64,000 bases of DNA from NCBI GenBank assembly GCA_947095535.1, contig OX352773.1, positions 170,822,438-170,886,437 of the forward strand. The letters are read 5' to 3'. The position numbers and the translations under genes are program-made. The number at the start of each line of letters is the position of its first letter. The first letter of the stretch is position 1. This document shows, one piece after another, positions 22,773 to 34,345 of the stretch. Below the pieces are notes generated by a model that was not told where the DNA came from, did not search any database, and was given only the letters and a program-made list of their open reading frames with translations. Origin of the DNA: Poecilobothrus nobilitatus. Lineage: Eukaryota > Arthropoda > Insecta > Diptera > Dolichopodidae.

Positions 22773-23070
22773 TTTTTAGCACATTTTTCGAAAAACTTTT
22801 TAATAAATTTATTTAACTCTGTTCATCTTTTCGTTTGTCTGTTCAAATCTTATATATCGTTTAAGATAAAACAATGAAGTTTTAACGTGGGATAGATATC
22901 TTAAAAAAATTACTGTAGTGAAACAATTTTTTTATATAACACCACCCATTATACAGAGCCACAGCCTTTTAATGTTTGAGAATTCCAAATGGGTATCTCA
23001 GATACTGCTTAACATTTTCTGTATATAATGTATTTTTAAAGCCGCGCTTGAAAATTTTATTATTCGTTAT
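22773..23070 (+). mobile_element. DINE-like element, family II, 3'-truncated copy in tandem
   Basis: A new TTTTTAGCACATTTTTCG start appears 18 bp after the end of the preceding copy, in the same direction. It is followed by CTCTGTTCATC..GTTTGTCTG at the GTCC-block position and ACCACCCATTATACAGAGCC (compare CGATCCATTACGGAGCTACA). Homology fades near 23070 without the 3' hairpin. Confidence 0.65.
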
Positions 23071-26000
23071 ATTGTTCCTTTCTTGAACATTTTGAACTAT
23101 TCGTTATGTTGTTGTTCCTTGTTATTTTATTCTGGTCTAAATAAAGAGAAAAGCGTGAAAGATTATAAAGTCAATTAATATACAAGATATAATATATACG
23201 TGCGTGATGCGTCAACATGTTTAATTTTGGAAATGCGTTTTTTTTTTTTGATAACTTGTTTTAATTGTATTACATTAAGAAAAATTACAAATTTTGGTTG
23301 CATAAATTCTAAATTTCTTTTATTGTCTTTTGAAAAATTTACGTCTTTAAAAACTTTTAGTTTTACGCACTGCCTTGTTAAACTTAAGTTAAGAATATGA
23401 AAATATTTTCTTAAAATAGTATTATATTTATTTTTTAATTGTTTTCTTGTTTTTTATTAAACAACTCTACAATTTTCTTCTTTTGTAATATTTTTAAGAA
23501 ATAAAAAGTTTAATTTTTTTTTAAATATCAAAAATAGTTTAAAGATGTAATATCTATTGTAAAGTTGTAATTTAAATGGAACTAGTTATACAAAAAAGAA
23601 AGTGTTGTATAATTCTTATTATCCTTGCCTTAAAAGTTTTAATATTTTAAAAATATAAGAATATATTATGTATTTTCTAAACTTAGCAAAGAATGTTATA
23701 TCAGAATTTTTTACTCAAAATATCTATCATTGTAATAAAAACTTTTTGAAAATGTTGATAAATATTTAAAAATTAGTTGTCAGGATACTGATACATAAGT
23801 GCACTTACCTATATATGGCTTAAATATGTAAATTTTTATTACATAAAGGAAAATTATAATAATTGAAATTTAAGTTTGGTATACAGAAAAAACAAAAAAA
23901 AAAAAAATCCCTTATTCAAACATAAATATGCTGATTATCTGTAATGACTATAGTATTAAATAAAATATTTGTTAAAATATAAAAAATAATACTACAGTAT
24001 TAAATAAAATAAGTTAATTTTTATTCTTGCCATTAGGGTTACAAATTTTATAAATTTACATACATTTTACAGAACTTAGGTATCTACTATTGGGTCTGAT
24101 ATTTAATGTCGCGTTTTCAACTTTCATTGTGCCTTTAGATCTGTCGCAGTCACCTTTTAAATAATTGTTCACACTAATTTTTTCGCACCAGTCTCAAAGC
24201 TGCCATACAACATATTTTTGTCTCCACCCTTGTATAGTTTTTATTCACATTTCATAGACTTTCAGGGTTTAAATCTATACAAATCACTTGTCCGGTGATT
24301 TGATAAAGTCGAAAAAAATTTTCTCTGAAAAATTCTCCGTCGAAAAAGGTTAGGAAATGAGATTTAAGGAAAGGTTGTAAGGTTAGCAAATATGATTGTA
24401 AGGATTATATTATTTTTCAAATGTACTTTTGAAGAAAATTAAACTTATTATGAATTAAGATTATGAACATTTTACAATTAAATTATTTTTTTTTACAACG
24501 TTTCAAAATATTTTTCAGACCACTGTATACGTTATATACAGCTATATTATTTAATTTCTTCTATGCAGGGTAAAAAGTAAAGAATTATAATAGTGTATAC
24601 TTATGTACTTAAAATTTGGAATCATTTTTGGAATTTTGTAAATATTTTGTAAATAATTTTTGCTGATACTGAGCTACTATTATAAGCAATAATATTATGA
24701 AATTTATTTAAATCATGGGCTAATTTTTGCTAGAAAATACAACTTGAAAAATAGAGAAATTTTCGAAACGTTTTGCTATAATTACACCTTATAGATTTTC
24801 ATGATTATACATAACTGTTATCTTGAAATGTTGGAAATTGGTTCAAGTTAACGAGTTCACTTAATTCTAGCTTTGACAATTGTAATAAATACATATCTAC
24901 TTTTGATATTTTTATTTTCTGTATAATCGGATCAGTTGTTTTTAATCCATATCTTGACATGTTGGAAGATTTAATATTAAATACTATTTAAAGTATCACA
25001 GATGTACGGTTTATGCTGCCAGGTTATCTGTTAGTATAACTCTTCTAACTAACTAACTAACTAATAGTAACCAAGTAACTAATAGTAACTAACCTAATCT
25101 TTTTTAATAATCTAACAATTTAATAAAATTAACATTTAATGTCATTTACTAATACTTTAACCCTGCTTAATGATGACTAATTCAGTTAAGTATGATAATT
25201 CACTAAATGTATTACTTTAACTGATATGCTTATATTAACCATAAATGTCTGATACTTAAATATAGATTGTCATCAAAATAACTGATATAAAATTTTAATT
25301 ACAGTATCAATAATAGAAATCTTTAGAATAATTTTAATAACTATGTATTTTATTTGAATAATTGGGTAGCTGATTATTTAAAATCTAAAATTTTAATTCA
25401 GGACATTTAACCAAATTTTGACGTTTATCAATTTTGCTTATTATCAAGATTTAAAAAAAATGTTGTCGGTAGTTTGAATTTGAACAAACCAGTTAAAAAG
25501 GATTAAAACAAAAGTGTTTTTTAAATAGAAATAATAAAAATATTTTTCGTTATAAATTTGTATACGAAAAAGTTAAAAGGATAATACTGCCAATTACTTA
25601 TACTTTGTTCGTATTGTTTTTAAAAATTAAAAAAAAAAATATCAGACCTAAGTATTGTAAACATTTTATTGTCAATTTCATAAGACATATTAGTATTATA
25701 ATACTTTACTATGTATCCTTTAAAGAAAATACCTTTTTTTTTGTTCAAATATTTGTGTGCTTAAAAGATTCTCTCTTAGGTATGTTTATATAATATGTAT
25801 CTATGAAATGCAATATTTCCTTTAAATATTTGGTATATTTTTGTATATAAATTCTTTTGTTTTATATATAGTATATACTTATGTATTTATAGACATAAAT
25901 TTAATTAGTTTTACAAGTGTATATAAGTTAAATAATTAGTAAATTTTTTTTTGGCACAAAATAATTTTAATAAAAAATAGGTTTGATTAACATGATCGTA

Positions 26001-26749
26001 ATATGAATAGAAAATTTCTTTATTAAGTAAAATAAAAAGAATCTGTTAGTTCAGACTACAGACTGTAAATAAATTAAAATAATAAAACAAAATACAACTT
26101 TTTAAGTAAAATATGTAGATTATATACGTTCTACTTATGTAGTTTTATTAATATAGCGAAATAATTAATAAATTATTAATATATCTTGATGTTTATTGAG
26201 AAAACGATTAAATAAATAAATAATTAATAAGATATCTTACTGTATATAAATAATTCTTGTATTATATAACAGATGGTGCACAAATCTAATATTTATGTTT
26301 CATATAGTATACTTATACAGCCGAGTATACACGGCTTATTGAAAATAATTATTCAAAAAACTGATGCTTGGTCTAACATGAATAATAAGTGAACTTAATG
26401 GTTGCTTAATGGATAAGAAATGTAAAGAATAAAAAAAAACATAAAAAAAAGTAAAAAAAACATACTGTTATTATAGTTCATATACATACATAAAGTACAG
26501 TTTAAAATAGAAATTTTTTGATTTATTCAAATTGAAATTTTTATGCTCTCAAAATTATCTTTGTTCTACAAACTTTACGCTCTTTAGACTTAAAAAATTT
26601 CAGTGTTTTATGAAAATTCGATTAAAAAATAAAAAATCATATGAATTAATTTTATGGTTATCAGAAACCAACGTACATATATGCCCGAAAGATCTAAAAT
26701 TTTTTAATTTTTTATCCAAACTTTTAATAGTGATATGTGGTAAAACCAA
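23071..26749. other. AT-rich non-coding stretch
   Basis: Long stretch without supported genes. Small items: (CTAA)4 at 25046-25065; a 7-bp-stem hairpin AAATCAC..GTGATTT at 24281-24301 near an isolated GCTGCCATACAAC (about 24202) that recalls a DINE core; and a duplicated AGTATTAAATAAAAT pair at about 23950 and 23997. Open frames of 60-110 codons are AT-driven. Confidence 0.55.
25046..25065. repeat. (CTAA)n microsatellite
   Basis: Four to five consecutive CTAA units, followed by looser TAGTAACTAA repeats to about 25096. Confidence 0.85.
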
Positions 26750-26897
26750 GCAGTACATTAGTACTAAAGGTCATATAACCTATTGTTTGGGGGGAACGGG
26801 AGCCGTAAAATGCGAGCTGAGAAATCTCAGCTTAGCTCAGCTCAGCAGTTCAGCAATACTGGGTTAAAGATTCCTACATATACTCTTGCGAAAAAGA
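26750..26897 (+). repeat. SINE-like repeat, diverged copy
   Basis: CAAGCAGTACATTAGTACTA and AAGGTCATATAACCTATTGT match CAGGCAGTACAGCAGTACTA and AAGGTCGTATAACCTATTGT at 42265-42320. The interior carries a local AGCTGAGAAATCTCAGCTTAGCTCAGCTCAGC (in part) palindromic expansion. The end CTCTTGCGAAAAAG has an A-rich tail. The open frame 26532-26867 overlaps this repeat and has no domain. Confidence 0.6.
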
Positions 26898-27290
26898 AAA
26901 AACTTTTGCTCTTATGGTTCAGCATTTAATTTGGGAGCTATATTTCTTCCAAATAATCTCGAAGTAAGCTTCAGTCTTGTGTTTTTTGGTTTTAAAGAAA
27001 AAAATATTAGTATTCTTGAAAAATTTTATAATAAGTTTATAATATAAGACCATTGTATAGCGAGAATTGATTATGGGTTCTTTTGTTGCAGATCAATGAC
27101 AAAGTGATGTTTTAATCAATTTGACAACTGAGTGGATTCTTTTCAGATTTAAGTTCATAAAAATATCTGAACAAATTAGACTGAATGAAAAACGCAAATT
27201 CAAGTATATGAAGCCTGTGTTTGGTAAATTTAATTTTATATAAAGACTGTGTACAAAAATATGTATTGGTAATGTTCATAGACGTATGTA
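26898..27290. other. AT-rich non-coding stretch
   Basis: No feature recognised. The 62-codon minus frame 27112-27300 ends in the family II start and shows no motif. Confidence 0.5.
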
Positions 27291-27798
27291 TTTTTAGCAC
27301 ATTTCAAAAAAAAATTTGAAAAAATATGCCTTTTAGTTTCACTCTGTCCGTCCGTCCTTCCGTCTGTCTGTCCGTCTGTTTACAAAACTTCTACACCGTT
27401 AAAGATAGAGAAAAAAAATTGTAACCATGGGTAGGTCTCATAAAAAAATAATTTTGTGGAACAACTGTTTCATGTAGCCCCATCCATCAGGGAACTACAG
27501 CCCCTCAAACTTTGAAAAGCCCTATTTTTAAACGCGTATATTTCATGTTCCGTTTAAAATTTTTTCAATCTGAAAACGCCATTCGACAAAAATTTAAAAT
27601 AAATCAATATCAAAATTATATATAGTTTTTAAATTTAGTATTTAAATTTACCGTTATGTGCAAACCAAATTTTGTATGATTTTTCTACTTTCATAACTTC
27701 GGCACGCCTTTAGATAGGAACCTGAAATTTTGAGACAAAAAAGAAGTTTTAGAATCAGTGCCCTTTTAAAAACCGTTGGTTTACATTCTACCTTGTTT
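27291..27798 (+). mobile_element. DINE-like element, family II, internally deleted copy
   Basis: Carries the TTTTTAGCACATTTC start, TCTGTCCGTCCGTCCTTCCG, and CCCCATCCATCAGGGAACTA at the usual place, then ACCGTTATGTGCAAACC. It jumps from AAGTTTTAGAATCAGTG directly to CCCTTTTAAAAACCGTTGGT and TTCTACCTTGTTT. It lacks about 0.8 kb of interior present in the 34559 copy but keeps both termini, so it may still be a substrate for trans mobilisation. Confidence 0.75.
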
Positions 27799-28794
27799 TT
27801 TATAGTTTTAGAGATTTTACACTAATATTTAGAAGATTATTTCTTTATTACCACAACCTTCTTTTCATAAATCTAGGTCAACCAATTTATATTATATTTC
27901 TTTAGTAATAAATTTTAATTCTATAGTTGCAAAAGATTCCAGTTGAATTATTCATTGTAGTTTATCTATTGAATTTAAATTTAATTATGATATTGAACAA
28001 ATTTATTTTAGAGAAAATAGAGAAAATCTTACTACATTTTTTAAGATTTTCTAATTATGAAATCTTTTCCACCCCAAATATTGAGTCATTAATGCATTAT
28101 TTAATTAATATTGCATTATTGCTAAAGGAGATCAAACATCAAACGAGACTAGGATTTTTTGATGTATGTTAAAAAACTCAATAAAATCATGTATAGATTA
28201 GTTATATTCAATTTTCCTTAATTACAGGTTTCTAAGTATTATTCATTAAAACAATAAGTTATTAAAAGAATGATAATTTTAAAGCTTATGATTATGAATA
28301 TTTTGTTATAAATTAAAATTATTTTGAAAAGAAATAAAAAAAATAACATAGACATTCTTCCAAATTTCAATGGAAAAGTAGTATTTATTTTTGATGTACC
28401 TATAAGTAAAACAATAATAGTTTTGAACAAAAAATGTTTAATTGAAGTTCAAATAAAAGAAAGAACAAGGTTCTAAACAAGGTTCTAAACAAGGTTAGAA
28501 ATTGTTATAAAAGATATTTTTTTCCATAAACATTTTTAATTATTGAAAATCTTATCAAAATTCTATAGAGACGGAAATTAAATACACGTAGACGTACAAT
28601 ATTTCTTTCTTCTGCTATCCTTTAGATAATTTCCTTAATTTCCATTCTCTTTAATATTGTTGAAATAAATTTAAATAAAAGTTTTCGGACATTTTTGATT
28701 TATTCTTTTTTTAGTGTGTTCGTAGTTGTTCTATACTTTAATATTTGATCTACTAGTTTTCGATTCTGTTTTTTTTAATAATTTTTATTAAAAA
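27799..28794. other. AT-rich non-coding stretch
   Basis: The open frames at 27927-28172 (81 codons) and 28239-28430 (minus) are Leu/Ile/Lys-rich without motif. A short GGTTCTAAACAA direct repeat sits at 28469-28492. Confidence 0.55.
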
Positions 28795-29475
28795 CAAGAA
28801 AGAGGGTAGAGTTGACACAGTCCTTAATTAATCGTTGGATTAATCCTTCTTTTGGTGTGTTAGTAGTTCGTCTACTTCTAAAGTTCGTCGATTTAACAAT
28901 TTAATTTTTGATTCTGTTTTTATCATAATTTATTAAAAATGTAGAATAGGGCTGTAGAATAGGATACCCGTAGGAACAAAATATATGTCACAAAATTGAA
29001 GATATCTAAATCAATTAAGAGCGGATATACATATATCTATGTAAATTTTGAAGTTGTATGATAGCTACTCCAACAGGTACCAAACAGCACCAAACCTACC
29101 AAATTTTGCAGCTTCGATGGACTAAAACTTCTTATATTACACATCTTATACAGACACTGAATTGTGATCATAGAAGAAGTTGTATGGCAGCTATTCGAAC
29201 TCGTTAATCGCACATTTTCAATTTCAATAGCAAAACTAACATTTTCATACAAATTTAATGATAAGAATATCAGAATTCTAATTATTTGAGTTATTTGTCT
29301 ATTTTTTGAGTTATGGTGCTGATGGACGAACGTACTTATCTAAATCCACTCTCAGAAATCAATCCTGAGTAAGAATTATACCTATTTTTTTGATATTTAT
29401 CTCGTCTACTCTAAGGTGTCACAAAATATGTTATGATAAAGTTTTTATACCGTTAGAACTAATGTTCGGTACAGG
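28795..29475 (-). mobile_element. DINE-like element, family I, minus orientation, with duplicated 3' flank
   Basis: On the minus strand the 5' end is the ATACCG..CGGTA hairpin region (29447-29472), followed by ATTCTGAG..-type sequence. AGTTGTATGGCAGCTATTCG (plus-strand reading, 29175-29195) is the family core. The 3' end is GGATACCCGTAGG (28960) and GTTGACTCTA..CTTTCTTGT at 28795-28822. About 90 bp of flank (TTCTTTTTTTAGTGTGTTCG...) recurs inside at 28848-28945, so the terminus has been duplicated. Confidence 0.65.
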
Positions 29476-30300
29476 TAAATATTACTCGTACAGCATAAAT
29501 ATGTATATTTAAAAGCTTTTTGAAAATAAAAATAAAAAATATTCGATTTAATACGTCATGTTTATTCACAGATTTTATAAATGTAATTTTGTACAAATGT
29601 GCAATGAGTTATTTGCAATTTAATTATGAAATATCGTTCCTTCATGTCTTATAAAATATACTAAACATTATTTAATTTTAGTGCATCTTAAATCTTCAGT
29701 ATAATATTTTTATCTTGCTCAATTTAAACTGAACATACCAGATTATTTTTTTTCTTTTGTAAATAAGTATATATAAAAAAAAAAAAAAAAAAAGCACAAA
29801 AAAACATCACTTCTATCAAGGATATTAAAGTTTAAAAAATTTGTACTTCTTTTTTATATAAAAATTTACCTTGAAAATAACATTAAAATAAAATCAATGC
29901 AATAATGAACAAAATAAAACATAACACAATGCATTTTTATTAACCATTATAACATATAATATACATAATTGTTACATTTGAAAAATAAAACTGAAATAAA
30001 AATAATAATAAAATACTTATATTATAAATTAAATAGTTGCTATTTTTAAAATATATTAATATGTAACGTTTCAATAAAACAAAAAAAAAATTACATTAAA
30101 ATCATATGTACTTACTTATTTTTACATATTACATTACTTTTATTACATTACTTGATTAATACTTATTAAAGGTAGAAGTAATGCACAATAATGATTACTG
30201 AAAATAAATTATATTAAAAAACGCAATACAATAAAGCTTATTGTTGTGTATTAATGATATTAGAGAAAAGTAATTTACAAAAATAAAAAATAAAATATAA
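29476..30300. other. AT-rich non-coding stretch
   Basis: No feature recognised. There is a 21-nt A run near 29777-29793. Confidence 0.55.
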
Positions 30301-31482
30301 ACAAGAAAGAGTGCAGTACCTGTGTCAACTCTCGGATACTTATACGAACATAATATAGCTGTTACCATAATTTTCGAGTTGTATGACATTAAGTTATTTG
30401 TATGACATTAAGTTAGCTACTTTTAAATCTAAATATAATATTTTATGAAGATCTTTTCCACAAATACCTTTATCTGTCGTATGTCGTACCTTTTAATAGA
30501 AACACACATGCATATTTAGCTATGCCTCCAGTTCTTTTGAAACCATAGTCTCAGAAACCTGCAATCTCATCTAAAACGGTATTATAATTCAAATCTTATC
30601 GAATATCAATTTCATCGAATATCATAACATCTTCTTTGGAGATTTGATCCATTTTTGAAAATATTGCGTAGTTCTTCGATATTTTTATCATGAAAAACTA
30701 CATCTAAATATTTTATGGGAAACCATAGATTTAGAGAATAATAATAAGGCAAATTTAGTTTTATTGAATTACGCTGAAATTGGTATCTTTAGGCGAATTG
30801 AAATGAATATTCCAGGCAAGTTATTTTTTTTTTATATATATATTGTCTATGTCTATTGTTTATATATATTGTTTTTTATATATTGGTGTCTAGCTTTATT
30901 AAGTTCCTACATGTGCAATAAACCTTTTGTGCTAGAGCAACCAAACATCATAAATGTTCTTACCATTAAACTTGATATTTTTTTATTCAGATGTCTAGCT
31001 TTATTGAGTAACAAGTTATGGGGGTATAAAGTGTGCTTATATGAAGAAAAGGTTAGTGGCAGATTCCTTAACCTGCTGTTCTAGACCAACCAAATTTTAC
31101 AAAATTTGTTAGCATGTGACTCGACATCTTTTCAAAAAATTTCAGATACCTAGCTTCAATAGACACTAAGTTATTTCCATATAAAGGAAAAAGTTGTGTG
31201 GCAGCTCGAAGCCGCCGACTGAACTTGCTTAAATATGAAAAAGCGAAACTAACAATTTTTCAACAGTGACGTGGTAAAAATTTGAAAATTCTAGCTTCTT
31301 TATTTTTTGAGTTATCATGCGGACGGTTGGACACATGAAAATACAAACGTACATGGCTTAATCAACTCAGAATTTGAATCTGAGCCGATCTATACACTTG
31401 AGGTTATATCTAGCTCAACTCCTTGACGGTATCACAAACGTAATGGCAAATTTATTATACGCATATATATGTTTTACGGGTT
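30301..31482 (-). mobile_element. DINE-like element, family I, minus orientation, with unrelated interior
   Basis: The plus-strand left end ACAAGAAAGAGTGCAGTACC with TGTCAACTCTCGGATAC is the family 3' terminus. The right part has CATGCGGACGG, ACATGGCTTAATCAACTCAG, GAGCCGATCTATACACTTG and TTTATTATACGCATATATAT with GTTTTACGGGT as the 5' terminus. TGTCTAGCTTTATT occurs twice (30887 and 30992), marking internal repeats. Sequence from about 30440 to 30885 does not match other copies, so it is probably an insertion or decayed interior. The open frame 30764-31084 spans the repeats and is not a gene. Confidence 0.7.
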
Positions 31483-31750
31483 TAAAAAAGGAAAATTGTT
31501 TTTCTTTATTTCGTTCATTTAGGTTACGCTGTGAATATTCAAGGTTATAAAAATAAATTACTAATAATACTGTAATACTATAATTTAAAAATACATCATT
31601 ATTTTAAATATATCCATAATATTAAGATATTATTTCTCTACTAATGGAATTATTTTAAAGCTATAATTAATACCTAATAGTTGTAATAACAAAATTTATA
31701 TGAGCCGCTCAACGTATGTAAAATACGAGTATAATTATTTATGTGCATTA
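31483..31750. other. AT-rich spacer
   Basis: Nothing recognised before the first TCCCACGTGAT motif. Confidence 0.5.
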
Positions 31751-31825
31751 TCCCACGTGATAAGTACCATCATATGAGGTTTTTTTTAAGAATAAAAAAA
31801 AAAAAAAATCCCACGTGATAAGTAC
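31751..31825 (+). mobile_element. Minimal retro-insertion: 41 bp with A-tail between 17-bp direct repeats
   Basis: TCCCACGTGATAAGTAC stands at 31751-31767 and again, identical, at 31809-31825. The 41 bp between (31768-31808) begin CATCATATGAGG and end in a 15-nt A run right before the second copy. This is the signature of target-primed reverse transcription with a target-site duplication, here of an extremely 5'-truncated product. Confidence 0.7.
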
Positions 31826-32434
31826 ATTCAAACCAGTTTTAAGGACAGGATTTATCGCGCCTAAATTCTTTATATATTTAGATTCTAAAGGATACATACA
31901 ACATCAAAACCATTTCTCTCTGTTATTTCATTATAACGGAAGGGCTACATGTAAGATCATTGACTTTAATCCAATAAACTTAGATTACTCGTTTTTAAAA
32001 TTTGATAGGAATATACCAGAAAGAGATAAATACATTAATAGAAATTATTAGTATGGTTAGAAAACACATTTATCTCTAAGCTAAGTTTTGGTTAAGGATA
32101 GCCTATAAGTAGATGAGGGTACATTTTAATGATGTTAAAAGAGTTAATTTGGATTTTTAAAACAAATTTTATTTTCAAAATATAATGTAAATAAAGAAAT
32201 AATAAACTTTAAAATAATATACCATTTTTACTTTAACTGAAGACATTTTTACTTAAAGTGAAGACATTTTTACTTCAAGTCAAGATTTTTTACTTTAAGT
32301 AAAGAAATGTATATGTATTACTTAGATTTAAAATTAATAAAATAAGAAAGCAAATTATCTTAAGATTTATTTTTTAAAAATGATTTGTACCGATATTTTT
32401 AATTTTTTTTTTGTAGGTTTTAAATAAAAAATAA
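31826..32434 (+). pseudogene. 5'-truncated non-LTR retrotransposon fragment (RT C-terminal part)
   Basis: The frame 31815-32051 encodes LRTGFIAPKFF, YLDSKGYIQHQNHFSLLFHY and NGRATCKIIDFNP. This aligns with residues about 332-385 of the ORF at 8330-9658 (LTGFIAPEHFTFLDQNGYIQ, NRRATCKVIEYNP). It lacks all catalytic RT motifs. It begins directly after the second TCCCACGTGATAAGTAC and continues into a 3' UTR with AAGCTAAGTTTTGGTTAAGG. The right end near 32434 (GTAGGTTTTAAATAAAAAATAA) is A-rich and followed by TCCTACGTGAT. A 22-bp array (32223-32310) lies within it. The stop at 32051 is earlier than in the long copy. Confidence 0.72.
32220..32310. repeat. Four 22-bp units of ATTTTTACTTTAAGTGAAGAC type
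   Basis: CATTTTTACTTTAACTGAAG, CATTTTTACTTAAAGTGAAG, CATTTTTACTTCAAGTCAAG and TTTTTTACTTTAAGTAAAG follow each other. The same units form the ends of the MITE-like element at 37534-37710, so this may be one stranded end of that family. Confidence 0.8.
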
Positions 32435-32992
32435 TCCTACGTGATTTGGATACATGTAAAAAAGTTGAATATAACCTAGGTGACATAAACGGAGTAAATT
32501 TAAAATTTGACGTCTATATTCCCGACATAGACAAAAACAGTAAAAAAATAGTATTGATGGTTAGACACACCTGTAATAATAATTAAGGAAAATTTGTAAA
32601 TTACTTACAATGTAGGTAGGTTAAGTTTATTTAAGTTATTTTAAGCAGGATAGTTAAGTAGGTTAGGGCTTTTAAATAAATAACAAAAAATATTGAACAT
32701 TGATGTTTTCTGTTTTCGCAATCATTAAATAAAGAAAGAAACCTAATTTAATTTAGTAAAATATTTAAACTACAAATAATATTTAAAGAAACAGACTCAT
32801 AATTATTTAACATAAAAAAATTTTTCATATTTTTAAATGTTAATAGTAATAAAAACAAGAACAAAATACATTTTTTGTAAACTTTTTTGTAGGTTAAGTT
32901 AAACTATGCTTGTAAATAAATAAAATACACTTAACCTTTCTACCTATAATTAAATAAAATAGTTTAATAAAAAAAAAATTCTATGTGATTTG
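32435..32992 (+). pseudogene. Second 5'-truncated non-LTR fragment with poly-A and target duplication
   Basis: After TCCTACGTGATTTG (32435-32448) the sequence 32451-32560 reads TCKKVEYNLGDINGVNLKFD, VYIPDIDKN. This is clearly homologous to TCKVIEYNPSNINGANLKYD, MSIPDIDK near residues 365-394 of the 8330 ORF. A GTAGGTTAAGTTTATT / AAGTAGGTTAGGGC region follows at the place of the TTAGG tract. The 3' UTR shares GTAAACTTTTTTGTAGGTTA with 9880-9905. An A run ends at 32978 and is followed by TTCTATGTGATTTG (32979-32992), which matches the left motif at 12 of 14 positions, consistent with a diverged target-site duplication. Confidence 0.75.
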
Positions 32993-33751
32993 CAATATTG
33001 ATAAAATATTGAATAAATAAACGAATAAAATTAATATATAGGCAAATTTTTATGTTTTTGCTTAACGCCTTTTAGAAAAATTAGATTTTCCCATTGAATA
33101 TTACTGTTGGTGTTTTTCATTTTTGGTTCAGATTTGTGCTCTGAACAGATATATCGAGTACATAGAGTACATACGTTCTGAACATATTAAATATATTTTA
33201 TTTCTAAACGCTCCGAAATAATTTTGAAACACAATAGAGATTTAACCTGTCAAAAATGTCAAATAATATAAAAATAAAATTTTTTTTGACAACTAAATTC
33301 CAATGTTTTACGATATCTGAAAATTAAAATCAAACATTTAGATTATATTCTAAGCGCACTCTGAATGAAAAAAGAAACACAAAAGATAACACACTCTGAA
33401 CATTCAGAGTGAAAAAAGAAATACAAATTTGTTTTTGATTCACAATTGAATTTTATTCACAATTTTGAATTTCATAAATTTGTGGGCCCAAATTAAAAAA
33501 AAAAGGAGATTTTGTAAAAACGACACAAAGATATTAATTTTTAAATAATAAACTTTTAAAAATTTAACTACTAAATCAACTGTCTTAAAATATATGAGTT
33601 ACTGCTTTTTTAATTTTCTCATTAAATGTTGAAACCAGTATTCTTATATGAATTTTATTATTGTGTCCAATTCCGGATTTCAAGGAGGGGTAATTTCTCT
33701 TTTTTCAATTTGAACAAAAAACTCCAAAAATATATGTAATAAAAAAAAACT
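32993..33751. other. AT-rich non-coding stretch with a palindrome
   Basis: Contains CACTCTGAA-CA-TTCAGAGTG at 33392-33411, a perfect 9-bp palindrome with 2-nt spacer, whose flanks repeat GTGAAAAAAGAAATACAAA / ATGAAAAAAGAAACACAAA. No gene was seen. Confidence 0.55.
33392..33411. repeat. Perfect palindrome, 9-bp arms
   Basis: CACTCTGAA and TTCAGAGTG are separated by CA. CTCTGAAT also occurs at 33358-33365 in a direct repeat of the right flank. Confidence 0.85.
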
Positions 33752-33915
33752 TTTATAGAAAATATGAGAAATAAGACCCCGTTATTTGTGAAATGAAGCC
33801 CCGAAAGTATTATTTCACATTTAATGAGAAATAATATCCGGGGTTGTTATTTCTCATTGTGATTGAGAAATAAAGTACCGGAGTGTTATTTTACATTTAA
33901 TGAGAAATAATGAGA
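33752..33915. repeat. GAGAAATAA array with inverted copies
   Basis: GAGAAATAA or TTATTT(C/G)TC-type words occur six times or more, alternating with GC-rich words (GACCCCG, AGCCCCG, ATCCGGGG, GTACCGGAG). One pair (33826-33834 and 33847-33855) forms a perfect 9-bp stem. Related hairpins occur at 50499-50536 and 53789-53812. Confidence 0.75.
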
Positions 33916-34217
33916 ATTTTAAAAAGAAGACATAAATTACCTATGTTAACTTTTTTAAAAAATATTGCACAAAATATAGTTTTAATATAGGAAAAAATAA
34001 CTCTCTAACTTAAAAGATATTTGGTGTATTTAAATATCTACAGATTGTTAGCGGAAGTTCTAATTTAGGTTTATATAAATTAGAGTTTAAACTTTTTTTT
34101 GTGATATGAAATTATATTTTGTTATTACTTTTTCCAGAAAATTTTTCTATAATTTCGTTATTTTTTTAAGTTTTTTATATAATAAAAGTACAAAACCTAA
34201 AATTTAATGTATTATTT

Positions 34218-34345
34218 TTGCTGTACTAAAAACGAGATTTACCGAGATTTTAGAAAAAACGAGATTTTGTAAAACAAAATTTTGAATAAACGCGATTTTG
34301 TAGAACGAAATTTTGAAAACCGAAATTTCGTATCGCTCCGCTCGT
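34218..34345. repeat. CGAGATTTT micro-array, locus 2
   Basis: Units AAAACGAGATTTACCGAGAT, AAAAACGAGATTTTGTAAAA, AAACGCGATTTTGTAGAACG and AAATTTTGAAAACCGAAATT stand in a row and end in CGTATCGCTCCGCTCG, an unusually GC-rich word for this window. Confidence 0.7.

Noticed and set aside
22486..22816. 84-98 codon frames on both strands
   Set aside because: They span the end of one family II element and the start of the next; no coding signature.
26532..26867. 111-codon open frame
   Set aside because: The second half lies in the SINE-like repeat and the first half is AT-driven; no homology pattern.
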